A stretch of DNA of 64,000 nucleotides from NCBI GenBank assembly GCA_002559145.1, contig NTXX01000077.1, positions 1-64,000 on the forward strand, read 5' to 3'. This document shows, in pieces, positions 31,437-41,422 of this stretch. Numbering within the stretch: position 1 is the first letter of the stretch; each line of letters opens with the position of its first letter. The translations under genes were made by a program, and so were the position numbers. A model generated the notes under the pieces. It had not been told where the DNA came from and did not search any database. It worked only from the letters and a program-made list of their open reading frames with translations. Source of the stretch: Bacillus sp. AFS006103. GTDB taxonomy: Bacteria; Bacillota; Bacilli; Bacillales; Cytobacillaceae.

Positions 31437-32843
31437 ATGGATCCAGTGTTTTTAGCAAGATTTCAATTTGCAGCAACAACGATATTCCACTTTTTCTTCG
31501 TGCCGCTTTCGATTGGTTTAGTGTTTATGGTGGCATTAATGGAAACACTGTACGTTGTTAAAAAGAAAGAGATTTACAAAAAGATGGCAAAGTTTTGGGG
31601 ACATTTGTTTTTGATTAACTTTGCGGTTGGCGTCGTAACAGGGATTATACAGGAATTCCAATTTGGGATGAACTGGTCTGATTATTCGAGATTTGTCGGG
31701 GATGTTTTTGGTGCTCCGCTCGCGATTGAAGCATTACTAGCATTTTTCATGGAGTCAACCTTTATTGGGTTATGGATTTTTGGCTGGGATCGTTTACCGA
31801 AGAAAGTTCATTTAGCATGTATATGGCTTGTTTCTTTCGGAACGCTCTTGTCAGGTTTTTGGATTTTAATGGCCAACTCTTTTATGCAAGTACCAGTCGG
31901 GTTTGAGATCAATAATGGCCGGGCAGAAATGAATGACTTCCTAGCCCTAATTACCAACGGGCAATTATGGGTGGAATTCCCGCATGTCATTACAGGAGCT
32001 TTATGTACGGGGGCATTTTTCATTGCGGGTGTAAGTGCTGTGAATCTCCTTAAGAAAAGACACGTTGAGTTTTATCTAAAATCTATGAAAATTGCAATCA
32101 TTATTGGCTTGATTGGAAGTATCGGAACTGCCTTAAGCGGACATACACAAGCACAATATCTGGTGAAAACACAGCCGATGAAAATGGCTGCTGCTGAGGG
32201 AATCTGGAAAGATACAGCGGATCCCGCCCCGTGGTCTGCCTTTGCAATAATAGATTCATATAAACAAGAGAATAAGTTTGAAATAAACATTCCCTATGCT
32301 ATGAGCTTCTTAGCCTATTCTAAATTTGAAGGCGGACTTAAAGGGATGGAGACACTGCAGAAAGAATATACCGTTAAATACGATTCGGTAGTAGGTGAAG
32401 GTACCAACTATATCCCGCCAGTTAAAACCACGTATTGGAGCTTTAGACTGATGATTGGCTTTGGTATGGGAATGATTTTATTATCATTAATGGGTGCTTA
32501 CCTATGGAGAAAAGGCAGATTAGAGCGAAGCTCGCTATTCTTAAAGTTCCTTTTACCAGCTATTGCCTTTCCATTCTTAGCCAATACATTTGGCTGGGTG
32601 ATGACAGAGGTTGGACGTCAGCCATGGACTGTTTTCGGTCTAATGACAACTGCTGATTCCATTTCTCCCAATGTTTCAGGAGGAACGATTCTTTTTTCAA
32701 TCATCATGTACCTGCTGTTATTTACAATCCTTGCCAGCGTCATGATTTACTTAATGGTTCATGAAATTAAAAAAGGTCCTGAAAACCTCCATGGAATTGA
32801 TTCCAAGGTCACAACGGATCCATTTAATAAGGTAGGTGCTTAA
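31437..32843 (+). CDS. cydA: Cytochrome bd ubiquinol/menaquinol oxidase subunit I
   Basis: 468 residues with nine membrane helices. N-terminal ARFQFAATTIFHFFFVPLSIG carries the heme b595 His; EFQFGMNWSDYSRFVGDVFG and the GRQPW motif (VGRQPWTVFGLMTT near 390) are family hallmarks. The Q-loop between helices 6 and 7 is short, the Bacillus type. With CydB it oxidises quinol and reduces O2 with very high affinity without proton pumping. TAGGAGGTAG lies before the ATG. First gene of cydABDC. Confidence 0.97.
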   Translation: MDPVFLARFQFAATTIFHFFFVPLSIGLVFMVALMETLYVVKKKEIYKKMAKFWGHLFLINFAVGVVTGIIQEFQFGMNWSDYSRFVGDVFGAPLAIEALLAFFMESTFIGLWIFGWDRLPKKVHLACIWLVSFGTLLSGFWILMANSFMQVPVGFEINNGRAEMNDFLALITNGQLWVEFPHVITGALCTGAFFIAGVSAVNLLKKRHVEFYLKSMKIAIIIGLIGSIGTALSGHTQAQYLVKTQPMKMAAAEGIWKDTADPAPWSAFAIIDSYKQENKFEINIPYAMSFLAYSKFEGGLKGMETLQKEYTVKYDSVVGEGTNYIPPVKTTYWSFRLMIGFGMGMILLSLMGAYLWRKGRLERSSLFLKFLLPAIAFPFLANTFGWVMTEVGRQPWTVFGLMTTADSISPNVSGGTILFSIIMYLLLFTILASVMIYLMVHEIKKGPENLHGIDSKVTTDPFNKVGA

Positions 32844-32844
32844 G

Positions 32845-33858
32845 ATGGAACTAAGCGAATTATGGTTTTTACTCATCGCAATCCTTTTTATTGGTTTCTT
32901 TTTCCTTGAAGGCTTTGATTTTGGAGTAGGTATGTCAACAAGATTGCTTGCCCGTAACCATATAGAACGGACCGTAATGGTCAATACAATTGGTCCGTTC
33001 TGGGATGCCAACGAAGTATGGCTGCTAACGGGCGGCGGTGCTATCTTTGCAGCTTTTCCAAATTGGTATGCCACCATGTTTAGCGGATATTACTTGCCGT
33101 TATTAGCTGTTTTGCTATGCTTAATTGGGCGGGGAGTTTCATTTGAATTCCGCCGAAAAGTCGATAATCCACGTTGGACGAATACTTGGGATTGGGTTAT
33201 TTTCTTTGGCAGTTTATTCCCTCCTTTCCTGCTTGGAGTCCTTTTTACAAGTATGTTAAGGGGAATGCCGATTCAAGCTGATATGAATATGAATGCTGGT
33301 TTTACAGATTTTATTAATATCTACTCACTTTGGGGCGGTTTAACCGTCACATTGTTATGCTTCTTTCATGGACTTAATTTTCTTGCTTTAAAAACAGTGG
33401 GTGACATTAGACAACGTGCTGCTGCATTGGCCAAAAAGGTAGTCTTAGCGGTACTAGGTGCTTTGGTGATTTTTGTGGTCCTATCTTGGGGAATGACAGA
33501 CATATTTAAAGTTCGTCCGGTAATGGAGTCAGTACTTGTTGTTTTAATTGTTCTCGCTTATGTATTGTCCTATTTCTTTATTAACAAAAAACGCGAAGGC
33601 TTAGCCTTTACCATGTCAGGACTTGGTTTGGCTTTTACGGTTTCAGCCATTTTCGCTGGGTTGTTCCCAAGAGTGATGATCAGTTCTATCAATAAAGCAT
33701 TTGATTTAACCGTTTATAATGCTTCTAGCGGTTCATACTCTTTAAAAATTATGACGATTGTCGCGTTAACTATTCTACCATTTGTATTGGGTTATACTAT
33801 TTGGAGTTACTATATTTTCCGGAAACGTGTAACGGATAAGGAGCAATTAACCTACTAA
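32845..33858 (+). CDS. cydB: Cytochrome bd oxidase subunit II
   Basis: 337 residues, eight to nine membrane helices. FIGFFFLEGFDFGVGMSTRLL and GPFWDANEVWLLTGGGAIFAAFP near the N terminus are the family signature and include the conserved acidic residues of the proton path. The ATG at 32845 lies one base after the cydA stop; AGGTG is located in the end of cydA. Its stop codon overlaps the start of cydD by one base. It forms the heterodimeric oxidase with CydA in the cytoplasmic membrane. Confidence 0.97.
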   Translation: MELSELWFLLIAILFIGFFFLEGFDFGVGMSTRLLARNHIERTVMVNTIGPFWDANEVWLLTGGGAIFAAFPNWYATMFSGYYLPLLAVLLCLIGRGVSFEFRRKVDNPRWTNTWDWVIFFGSLFPPFLLGVLFTSMLRGMPIQADMNMNAGFTDFINIYSLWGGLTVTLLCFFHGLNFLALKTVGDIRQRAAALAKKVVLAVLGALVIFVVLSWGMTDIFKVRPVMESVLVVLIVLAYVLSYFFINKKREGLAFTMSGLGLAFTVSAIFAGLFPRVMISSINKAFDLTVYNASSGSYSLKIMTIVALTILPFVLGYTIWSYYIFRKRVTDKEQLTY

Positions 33859-35573
33859 TGGAAAAAGTTTTGTTCTCTTACAAGGGAGTCAAACCACTTC
33901 TCGTAAAACTAGCTATTTTAACTGCTATACAAGGAGTTATGATCATTACCCAGGCTTACTATTTGGCAGATGCAATCTCCTCGCTTTTTGCGGGGGGGGT
34001 GTTTCATACAGTCAAAAAAAAGTTGGTGATCTTTTTATTGGCGCTCATCATTCGTAAGATTGTAACGGTTTGGAAGAAAAAGCTAAGTTTCCATTTTTCG
34101 GCGCGAACAAGCGCTCAGTTTCGCGGGGAGCTGCTGAAAAAACTTTTTCAACTGGGTCCCCGTTTTGTTAGAGAAGAGGGATCAGGTCAGACGGTTACGC
34201 TTGTGATGGAAGGCGTGCTGAGATTTCGACGGTACCTTGAAATCATTTTTATAAAAATGGTCGATATGGCGATCATCCCTGTAGTTGTTTGTTTGTTTAT
34301 CTTTACAGAAAATATACGGTCAGCTGTTATTTTAGTGATAGCCCTTCCAATTTTGATTGTCTTTATGATTCTGCTCGGCCTTGCAGCAAAAGGAAAAGCT
34401 GATCATCAGTATAAATCCTATCAATTACTTTCGAACCATTTTGTCGACTCATTAAGAGGAATAGAAACTCTTAAATACTTAGGGTTAAGCAAGCAGCACA
34501 TCGACAAAATTGCCTTAGTCAGCGAAAAATATCGCCGTGCTACAATTGGGACATTAAGGATTGCTTTTTTATCCTCATTTGCCCTTGATTTTATTACGAT
34601 GCTTTCAATCGCAACAGTTGCTGTTTTTCTTGGGATGGGATTAATAAATGGAGCAATGGAATTACACCCAGCTTTGACCATACTGATTTTGGCACCGGAA
34701 TATTTTTTACCGATCAGAGAATTAGGTGCAGATTACCATGCAACCCTTGATGGAAAAAACGCAGGTAAAAACATTGATGACATCCTTGCTCATGAATCAC
34801 AGCCGCGAGCAAAAGAGACTATTCCAGTCTGGAATTCCAGCGCTCTCTTTGCTGTTAAAGGTGTAAATATCCAATATGACGTCAATAACCAAGCTGGCTT
34901 ACAGGATATTAATCTATCAGTTTTCGGTGCAAAAAAAATTGGTATTATCGGGGCAAGTGGTGCAGGGAAATCAACTCTGATCGATATTTTAAGTGGATTT
35001 TTAGCACCTTCTTCAGGAGAGTTTCAAATTAGTAACATAACGGTTACCTCATTATCCCATTCCGGCTGGCAGAACCAAGTAACCTATATTCCACAGCATC
35101 CATATATTTTTAACGATACAATCCTTAATAATATTCGCTTTTATGGACCTGAAGCAACCGAGGAAGAAGTCCTGGTTGCTGCCAAGCAGGCAGGGTTACT
35201 TGAAGTGATTCAAGCGCTGCCGCAAGGAGTAGGGACGATAATAGGTGAAGGAGGCAGGGCCTTAAGTGGAGGCCAAGAACAGCGAATTGCACTTGCTCGT
35301 GCTTTTTTAGTTAAACGATCTGTCTTAATGTTAGATGAGCCAACAGCCCATTTGGATATCGAAACAGAAGCTGAATTGAAGCGGACCATGCTGCGATTAT
35401 TTGATGGAAAACTTGTCTTCTTTGCAACCCATCGCTTACATTGGATGCTGGAAATGGATGAAATTCTTGTGATTGACCAAGGAAGAATTGTCGAATCAGG
35501 TACACACGAACAATTAATGAAACAAAAGTCAGCCTATTATCATCTTGTAAACGTTCAGAAAGGGGGAATCTAA
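33858..35573 (+). CDS. cydD: Thiol reductant ABC exporter subunit CydD
   Basis: 571 residues: six membrane helices (1-310) and a nucleotide-binding domain with Walker A GASGAGKST (about 370), signature LSGGQEQRIALARA (about 474) and Walker B LMLDEPTAHLD. The CydDC heterodimer is required to assemble cytochrome bd and in E. coli exports glutathione and cysteine. ATG overlaps the cydB stop (TAATG). In B. subtilis the third gene of this operon is called cydC; I use the name of the general family. Confidence 0.93.
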   Translation: MEKVLFSYKGVKPLLVKLAILTAIQGVMIITQAYYLADAISSLFAGGVFHTVKKKLVIFLLALIIRKIVTVWKKKLSFHFSARTSAQFRGELLKKLFQLGPRFVREEGSGQTVTLVMEGVLRFRRYLEIIFIKMVDMAIIPVVVCLFIFTENIRSAVILVIALPILIVFMILLGLAAKGKADHQYKSYQLLSNHFVDSLRGIETLKYLGLSKQHIDKIALVSEKYRRATIGTLRIAFLSSFALDFITMLSIATVAVFLGMGLINGAMELHPALTILILAPEYFLPIRELGADYHATLDGKNAGKNIDDILAHESQPRAKETIPVWNSSALFAVKGVNIQYDVNNQAGLQDINLSVFGAKKIGIIGASGAGKSTLIDILSGFLAPSSGEFQISNITVTSLSHSGWQNQVTYIPQHPYIFNDTILNNIRFYGPEATEEEVLVAAKQAGLLEVIQALPQGVGTIIGEGGRALSGGQEQRIALARAFLVKRSVLMLDEPTAHLDIETEAELKRTMLRLFDGKLVFFATHRLHWMLEMDEILVIDQGRIVESGTHEQLMKQKSAYYHLVNVQKGGI

Positions 35574-37307
35574 GTGGGGAAGGAGAAATGGATTTATCCA
35601 TATTTACGATTCTATCGTTGGCAGTTTTTACTTGCCGGCTTTCTAGGCACCATGACGATTCTCTTTGGGGCGGGCTTAATGTTTACCTCAGGTTATTTAA
35701 TATCTAAAGCAGCGACCCAGCCGGAATCGATCTTAATGGTCTATGTGCCAATTGTTGGGGTTCGCACCTTTGGGATTGGCCGTGCAGCATTAAGTTATGT
35801 CGAAAGGCTGACAGGACACTCTATCATATTGAAAGTTCTTTCAGAAATGCGTGTAAGATTATATAAAATAATCGAACCTCAAGCTTTTTTCCTCCGTTCC
35901 CGGTTTCGAACGGGAGACGTTCTCGGTGTCCTTGCAGATGATATCGAGCATTTACAGGACTTTTACTTAAAAACCCTGTTTCCCTCCCTTGTTTCTATTA
36001 TCATTTACGCGCTGATTATTATTTGTGCCGGTATGTTTTCTCTTCCATTCGCCCTAACACTCGCAGGTCTGATAGGATTGATTTTGTTTATTGGCCCTCT
36101 TTTTTCATTCCTATACACGAGAGCACTAAATGAGAAATTGAAGATAGGAAGACATCAGCTTTATTACCAATTCACGGATGCAGTCTTTGGAATTAGCGAT
36201 TGGATTTTTAGTGGGAATCATTCCAGTTTCATCCGTCGGAATGAAAAACATGAACAGCACTTGATTTTGATGGAAGCACGAAAGCTTTCTTTTGTGAATT
36301 GGAGAGATGTTGCAAATCAAATCGTACTTGGTACGATTGTTGTCGTGACAATTGCTTGGGCGAATGGACTAACAATGAGCGGAGAAATCCCGTCAACCTT
36401 AATCGCTGCATTTGGTCTTGTATTGTTATCCTTGGTGGAATCGTTTTTGCCCATCGCAGGTGCCGTCAGTGAAACGCAGACATATCAGGATTCAATAAAA
36501 CGTCTTGATAGCATCGAAAGCGATAGACCGCTAGGTGTGAGTTCTGCTGTGGTTATCCCGGATACCTTCTCTACAGGACAGGTTACGCTAGAAATCAACA
36601 AGTTATCATTTGAATTTCATCCTAACGAGTCGCTTTTAAAAGATATTACGCTTAATGTTGTACAAGGTGAAAAAATTGCGATTATTGGGCGAAGCGGTTC
36701 AGGTAAATCGACTCTTTTAAATTTGATTCAGGGTGCACTTGCACCAACTAGTGGTGTAGTCCGAATAAATGGCTTAAATGCTAAGAACCTTGAACCCGTT
36801 ATTCCAACCCTCATGTCAGTACTGAATCAAAAGGCTTATCTATTTAATACTTCAGTTCTAAATAATATCCGCTTGGGCCGTCCGGAGGCGAGTGATGAGG
36901 AGGTTTATCGAGTCGCTCGAATGGTCCAATTAAATGGATTAATAGAAAAATTACCTGAAGGTTATCAAACAAATATGCAGGAAACCGGACATCGTTTCTC
37001 AGGAGGGGAACGGCAAAGAATTGCTCTGGCTAGGATACTCCTTCAAAATACTCCAGTTGTTATCCTTGATGAACCAACAGTTGGCCTAGATCCGATAACA
37101 GAAATAGCCCTGTTGAATACAATATTTACAACGTTAGAGGATAAAACAATAATTTGGGTGACACACCATTTGATGGGTGTTGAGAATATGGGTCGCATCA
37201 TTTTTCTGGATCGAGGAAAAATTGCTATGGAAGGAAGTCATCAACAATTATTGGAAAGTGAAGAAAGATACAGGCGATTATATCGTCTCGATTGTCCATT
37301 GTTATAA
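35574..37307 (+). CDS. cydC: Thiol reductant ABC exporter subunit CydC
   Basis: 577 residues: six membrane helices followed by an ATPase domain with Walker A GRSGSGKST (about 377), signature FSGGERQRIALARI (about 475) and Walker B VVILDEPTVGLD. Partner of the preceding subunit. GTG start directly after the cydD stop codon; AAAGGGGG is in the end of cydD. Last gene of the cyd operon; no obvious terminator follows, and the 105 nt before topB contain nothing I can name. Confidence 0.93.
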   Translation: MGKEKWIYPYLRFYRWQFLLAGFLGTMTILFGAGLMFTSGYLISKAATQPESILMVYVPIVGVRTFGIGRAALSYVERLTGHSIILKVLSEMRVRLYKIIEPQAFFLRSRFRTGDVLGVLADDIEHLQDFYLKTLFPSLVSIIIYALIIICAGMFSLPFALTLAGLIGLILFIGPLFSFLYTRALNEKLKIGRHQLYYQFTDAVFGISDWIFSGNHSSFIRRNEKHEQHLILMEARKLSFVNWRDVANQIVLGTIVVVTIAWANGLTMSGEIPSTLIAAFGLVLLSLVESFLPIAGAVSETQTYQDSIKRLDSIESDRPLGVSSAVVIPDTFSTGQVTLEINKLSFEFHPNESLLKDITLNVVQGEKIAIIGRSGSGKSTLLNLIQGALAPTSGVVRINGLNAKNLEPVIPTLMSVLNQKAYLFNTSVLNNIRLGRPEASDEEVYRVARMVQLNGLIEKLPEGYQTNMQETGHRFSGGERQRIALARILLQNTPVVILDEPTVGLDPITEIALLNTIFTTLEDKTIIWVTHHLMGVENMGRIIFLDRGKIAMEGSHQQLLESEERYRRLYRLDCPLL

Positions 37308-37412
37308 TATGTTAGGGAATAACTGGATATTGATATTTATTTGTCTTTACGAACACTGGACTTAATGGGTAAAATGGATTTCGGGATGCTTTGTAAAAAG
37401 GGAGCAATCATA

Positions 37413-39581
37413 ATGAAATTAATTATTGCCGAAAAGCCGGATCAAGGATCAACCTTAGCATCAATCTTTAAGCATAAAAAACAAAATGGTTTTATTGAAA
37501 TTTTTGCAAATGATGTTTTTCCTCAAGGAGCCTATGTGACCTGGGCAATTGGTCATGTCTGCCAACTAGTCTCGCCCGAAAAATACCAGCAGGGCTGGAA
37601 AAAATGGTCGTTAGATAATTTACCAATTATCCCTGACCAGTTTGAATACGAGGTAACGAAAGATAAGGCAAAACAATTTGCAGTCATAAAAAAGTTAGTT
37701 TCTGATCCTAATGTGAATGAAATTATTCATGCAGGTGATGCGGGACGCGAAGGTGAACTGATTATCCGCAATATTCTCAGGCTAACAAAATGTCACAAAC
37801 CAATGAAAAGACTATGGATTTCATCGTTAACAGCAAACAGCATTCGAGAGGGGTTTAAGAAGCTGTTAGATGAGCAGGAAACGAGGAGCTTATTTTTTGA
37901 GGCATATACAAGGGCTTGTGCTGACTGGGTGGTTGGTATGAATGCTTCACGTTTGTATAGCTTACTTTTACAAAAACAAGGATTTTCCGATGTATTTTCA
38001 GTTGGAAGAGTACAAACTCCAACCTTAGCTCTTATTGTGAAAAGAGAACTAGAAATAGAGAATTTTAAATCCGAGCCCTTTTGGGAGGTTCTTGCACATT
38101 TTCTGATAAATGGGAAAAAATATACCGGGAAATGGCAGAATAATGGAGAAACACGAGTAAATAAAAAAGAGCTAGCTGAAAAGGTTGCGGCTTTTTGCAA
38201 GGATAAACCTGCGGAAGTTAGTGAGCTTCTTTCAGAAAGAAAAGAATTCTATCCCCCACTTTTATATAATTTGTCTGCCCTCCAAGCGGAGGCAAATAAA
38301 CGCTTTAAATTCTCTCCGAAGAAAACTCTGGATGTTATGCAAAAGCTCTATCAAAAGGGAAATGTCTCGTACCCTCGTTCTGATTCACGGTACGTAACAA
38401 AAGAAGAAGCGAATACGTTCCCGGAAATCTTAAACAAGTTAAGCCATATCAAGGATTACGAAAGCTTTTTTCCATTACCTCTGGCTTCGATTTCAGAAAA
38501 TAAACGCTACGTGAATGAAAAAAAGGTCACGGACCACTATGCGATTATTCCGACGGAACAAATCCCAAATGTAGAGCGACTCAGCCCTGATGAGAAAATG
38601 ATCTACGATTTAGTCGTAACAAGTTTGATTGCCGCACACTATAATAAGGCTATTGCTGAATATACAACTGTGACCACTATGGTCGATGGGAGGGCAGCAT
38701 TTATCTCGAAAGGGAAGGTGCAAATTGAAGATGGCTGGCGAAAAGTACTGAATCCAAAAGATAATGATGATGAGCCAGCCTTGCCAAAGTTATCAGAAGG
38801 TGAGCAGGGCCAAACAGATAAAGTGGAAGTCAAAGAAAGCAAAACACAACCGCCAAAACGCTATACCGAAGGACAATTGATTACGTTAATGAAAACGGCC
38901 GGTAAGCATATAGATGATAAGGAACTGGAAAAAATTCTGACAAAGACCGAGGGCCTTGGAACTGAAGCTACAAGAGCAGGCATCATTACAATGCTAAAGG
39001 ACCGCCTATACATTGAGGTTAATAAGAATTTAGTTTATGCTACAGCCAAAGCCAAAATCCTGATTGAGGCCATCGGCAAAGAAATTTTAGCTTCACCGGA
39101 AATGACTGCAAAATGGGAGCAGAAACTAAAGGAAATATCAGACGGGTCCGCTGCACCAAAGCAGTTTATGGAGCAAACAAAGAAAATGGTTATTCACTTA
39201 ATTTCTTCAAGTATGGGTCAAGCTACAACCTGGACTTTCTCAGAGGATATTCGCGAAAATTTTGCACCGGGGAAGCAAAAAGGAAGGAAGCAGACCGTTA
39301 CAAAGCTTGGTCCTTGTAAAAAATGTGATGGGTCAGTAGTAGATAAGGGGAGTTTTTACGGTTGTTCAAATTACCAAAAGAATCACTGCAATTTCACCAT
39401 TTCAAAGAAAATATTAGGTAAAAACATTACCCAAAAGAACATTAAGCTCCTTTTATCAGAAGGAAAAACAGACCTGATTGAAGGATTCGTTAATAAAGAA
39501 AAAACCTTTAATGCACGGCTTTTTTTAGATGAAGCTGAAAAAAGGGTCAAATTTTTATGGGAAGAAAAAGCCTCAAAATAA
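37413..39581 (+). CDS. topB: DNA topoisomerase III
   Basis: 722 residues, type IA topoisomerase. The TOPRIM domain is at the N terminus (LIIAEKPDQGSTLA; IHAGDAGREGELI near 108), the active-site Tyr is in GNVSYPRSDSRY (about 319), and the C terminus has a zinc-finger-like CKKCDGSVVDKGSFYGCSNY (about 632). It decatenates DNA and resolves recombination intermediates through transient single-strand breaks. The ATG at 37413 with AAAGGGAG upstream is chosen; the open frame reaching back to 37341 is untranslated. Complete and monocistronic. Confidence 0.96.
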   Translation: MKLIIAEKPDQGSTLASIFKHKKQNGFIEIFANDVFPQGAYVTWAIGHVCQLVSPEKYQQGWKKWSLDNLPIIPDQFEYEVTKDKAKQFAVIKKLVSDPNVNEIIHAGDAGREGELIIRNILRLTKCHKPMKRLWISSLTANSIREGFKKLLDEQETRSLFFEAYTRACADWVVGMNASRLYSLLLQKQGFSDVFSVGRVQTPTLALIVKRELEIENFKSEPFWEVLAHFLINGKKYTGKWQNNGETRVNKKELAEKVAAFCKDKPAEVSELLSERKEFYPPLLYNLSALQAEANKRFKFSPKKTLDVMQKLYQKGNVSYPRSDSRYVTKEEANTFPEILNKLSHIKDYESFFPLPLASISENKRYVNEKKVTDHYAIIPTEQIPNVERLSPDEKMIYDLVVTSLIAAHYNKAIAEYTTVTTMVDGRAAFISKGKVQIEDGWRKVLNPKDNDDEPALPKLSEGEQGQTDKVEVKESKTQPPKRYTEGQLITLMKTAGKHIDDKELEKILTKTEGLGTEATRAGIITMLKDRLYIEVNKNLVYATAKAKILIEAIGKEILASPEMTAKWEQKLKEISDGSAAPKQFMEQTKKMVIHLISSSMGQATTWTFSEDIRENFAPGKQKGRKQTVTKLGPCKKCDGSVVDKGSFYGCSNYQKNHCNFTISKKILGKNITQKNIKLLLSEGKTDLIEGFVNKEKTFNARLFLDEAEKRVKFLWEEKASK

Positions 39582-39611
39582 AATTGTAATTTAGAAGTGA
39601 TAAAGTACCTT

Positions 39612-39637
39612 GTTTACTATTTTTTTATATAGTAAAC
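39612..39637. repeat. Inverted repeat between topB and mntR
   Basis: GTTTACTAT/ATAGTAAAC, nine bp around an 8-nt T-rich loop, followed by TTTTAGG. It could be a weak topB terminator or an operator in front of mntR. It does not match the MntR operator as I know it. Confidence 0.6.
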
Positions 39638-39670
39638 TTTTAGGTGAGTAATTTTTTTGGAGGGTATGGG

Positions 39671-40090
39671 ATGCCAACACCAAGTATGGAAGATTATATT
39701 GAACAAATATATATTTTGATAGAAGAAAAAGGATACGCGCGGGTCTCAGATATTGCCGAAGCGCTGTCTGTACATCCCTCCTCAGTAACGAAAATGGTGC
39801 AGAAGCTTGATAAAGATGAATATTTAGTTTACGAAAAATATAGAGGGCTCGTGTTAACAGCCAAGGGTAAAAAGATTGGCAAGCGACTGGTCTTCAGACA
39901 TGATTTACTTGAACAATTCCTAAAAATCATCGGTGTTAAAAATGAAAATATTTATAACGATGTCGAAGGGATTGAACACCATTTAAGTTGGGATTCAATT
40001 GATCGAATTGGTGACCTGGTTCAGTTTTTTGAAGAAGATCAAAAACGGATTGAGGCTCTAACTGAAATTCAAAAACAGAATGAAAATTAA
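39671..40090 (+). CDS. mntR: Manganese-dependent transcriptional regulator MntR
   Basis: 139 residues, nearly identical over its first 120 positions to B. subtilis MntR from memory: [20 protein letters not shown], winged-helix segment [25 protein letters not shown] (recognition helix) and dimer/metal domain [14 protein letters not shown]. Mn ligands Asp8, Glu11, His77, Glu99, Glu102 and His103 fit visible residues ([18 protein letters not shown]). It represses Mn uptake genes when Mn is plentiful. The ATG at 39671 has GGAGGG upstream; the frame reaching back to 39644 is not translated. It ends before a terminator shared with the DUF3892-like gene. Confidence 0.97.
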   Translation: MPTPSMEDYIEQIYILIEEKGYARVSDIAEALSVHPSSVTKMVQKLDKDEYLVYEKYRGLVLTAKGKKIGKRLVFRHDLLEQFLKIIGVKNENIYNDVEGIEHHLSWDSIDRIGDLVQFFEEDQKRIEALTEIQKQNEN

Positions 40091-40100
40091 CCAAAAGGAA

Positions 40101-40130
40101 GCACCTGGCAGAAATTTCCGGGTGCTTTTA
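40101..40130 (+). terminator. Terminator of mntR
   Basis: Stem GCACCTGG/CCGGGTGC with one wobble and a 9-nt loop, then TTTTA. The T-run contains the stop codon of the minus-strand gene. Confidence 0.85.
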
Positions 40131-40346
40131 ATATAAATCCGGGTATTGATCAAAAGATTGGTTACTTTCTGGAATTAATGACAATCTTCCATGTTCTTCC
40201 TCTACGGCTATTATCCCTTGAATTAGACCGTTTTCTGCTTCTTGGATTGCTTTTCGATAAGAGATGATTCTTCCATTAGAAGTGACAAAATTAATTATTT
40301 CCCCAAAATAATTACGGTGAAGTGCAACAATGGATTCGATGATAAT
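40128..40346 (-). CDS. DUF3892-like small protein without a canonical start codon
   Basis: 72 residues if the ATT at 40346 is used. Sequence reads IESIVALHRNYFGEIINFVT, then GRIISYRKAIQEAENGLIQG and ends SNQSFDQYPDLY, which resembles the small DUF3892 family (variable strand, G.I..F....GR.ISY..A...AE.G.I.G, D.YPNL-like tail). The frame is closed upstream by TAG at 40358-40356, and between that stop and residue 50 there is no ATG, GTG or TTG. The strong ribosome site AGAGGGGG at 40357-40350 is followed by ATA ATT ATC ATC, so translation must start at ATT (40346), ATC (40343) or ATC (40340). Probably an AUU/AUC start; a start-codon mutation is the alternative. Confidence 0.7.
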   Translation of the reverse strand: MIIESIVALHRNYFGEIINFVTSNGRIISYRKAIQEAENGLIQGIIAVEEEHGRLSLIPESNQSFDQYPDLY

Positions 40347-40424
40347 TATCCCCCTCTAGAATATAAATTAAAATTTTTACCATGCTTTTACCTATATTCT
40401 TTCTTTTTTTTTCAAATAATAAAC

Positions 40425-40453
40425 AAAAAAGCATCGGAATTTACCCGATGCTT
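40425..40453 (-). terminator. Terminator of metA
   Basis: On the minus strand AAGCATCGG/CCGATGCTT with a 7-nt loop followed by TTTTTGTTT. Confidence 0.9.
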
Positions 40454-40457
40454 GGTA

Positions 40458-41366
40458 TTAACCCCAAAAAAAAGGAGTTTCCTGGTAAACATAATAATTA
40501 AGCCAGTTTGAAAAGAATAAATGTCCATGAGAACGCCATCGATTTATTGGCGGTTGAGTCGGATCATTATTAGGGAAGTAGTTCTCCGGAATATGGATTT
40601 CAAGACCCCTATTCAAATCCCGTTCGTATTCCTGTGCAAGCGAATCTGATTCATATTCCAAATGTCCGGTAATCATGACATGCTTTCTGTCTCGTGAGGC
40701 AATTAATAATGCTCCTGCATCCTCAGAAGCAGCAAGCAATGTTAATTTAGGATTCTTTTTAATTGCTTCAATTGATACATCGGTATAGCGAGAATGAGGA
40801 GCATAAAATTGGTCATCAAACCCTCGCAGCAAAGTATCATTTGGTTCGAAAATACGATGAGCATAAATTCCGGAGCATTTTCGCTGTAATTCAAATTTAC
40901 CAATCCCGTAATGATAGTTAAGTGCCGCCTGTGCCCCCCAGCAAATATGCAGGGTCGAGGTGACATTTTGATTAGCCCAGTCCATTATCTCGGTTAATTC
41001 CGACCAATATTTCACTTGATCAAATTCTAATAATTCGACAGGAGCACCAGTTATGATCATCCCATCAAATTTTAGGCTTTTCACTTGAGAAAAGGTGGTG
41101 TAAAACTGTTCAAGATGCTGTTTGCTCGTATGGGTTGATTCATACGAGTTCGTTTTTAGGAAATTAACATTTACTTGCAAAGGTGAGTTTCCCAGTAATC
41201 GTAAAATCTGTGTTTCAGCTTTCTCTTTTTCGGGCATCAAATTCAGAATGAGAATATTTAATGGTCTGATGTCTTGTGCAATGGCACGCTCATCGTCCAT
41301 GATGAAAATATTCTCTGTTTCGAGTATTTCCCTTGCTGGAAGGAGTTTTGGAATGTTTATTGGCAA
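40458..41366 (-). CDS. metA: Homoserine O-acetyltransferase (MetA family)
   Basis: 302 residues, the class I glutamine amidotransferase-like MetA fold. Catalytic Cys in [14 protein letters not shown] (about 142) and the His/Glu in [13 protein letters not shown] (about 235-237). Residue 111 is Glu ([10 protein letters not shown]): Glu at this position was shown for the Bacillus cereus enzyme to favour acetyl-CoA over succinyl-CoA, so O-acetylhomoserine is the likely product, feeding methionine synthesis. Start is TTG at 41366 with AAAGGGGATGG upstream. A promoter lies only 57 nt before it, which leaves no room for an S-box riboswitch. Confidence 0.94.
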   Translation of the reverse strand: MPINIPKLLPAREILETENIFIMDDERAIAQDIRPLNILILNLMPEKEKAETQILRLLGNSPLQVNVNFLKTNSYESTHTSKQHLEQFYTTFSQVKSLKFDGMIITGAPVELLEFDQVKYWSELTEIMDWANQNVTSTLHICWGAQAALNYHYGIGKFELQRKCSGIYAHRIFEPNDTLLRGFDDQFYAPHSRYTDVSIEAIKKNPKLTLLAASEDAGALLIASRDRKHVMITGHLEYESDSLAQEYERDLNRGLEIHIPENYFPNNDPTQPPINRWRSHGHLFFSNWLNYYVYQETPFFWG

Positions 41367-41422
41367 GTGACCATCCCCTTTTTAAGTTTAATTAGGTATT
41401 TTTCAAAATCCTTCATCCATTA

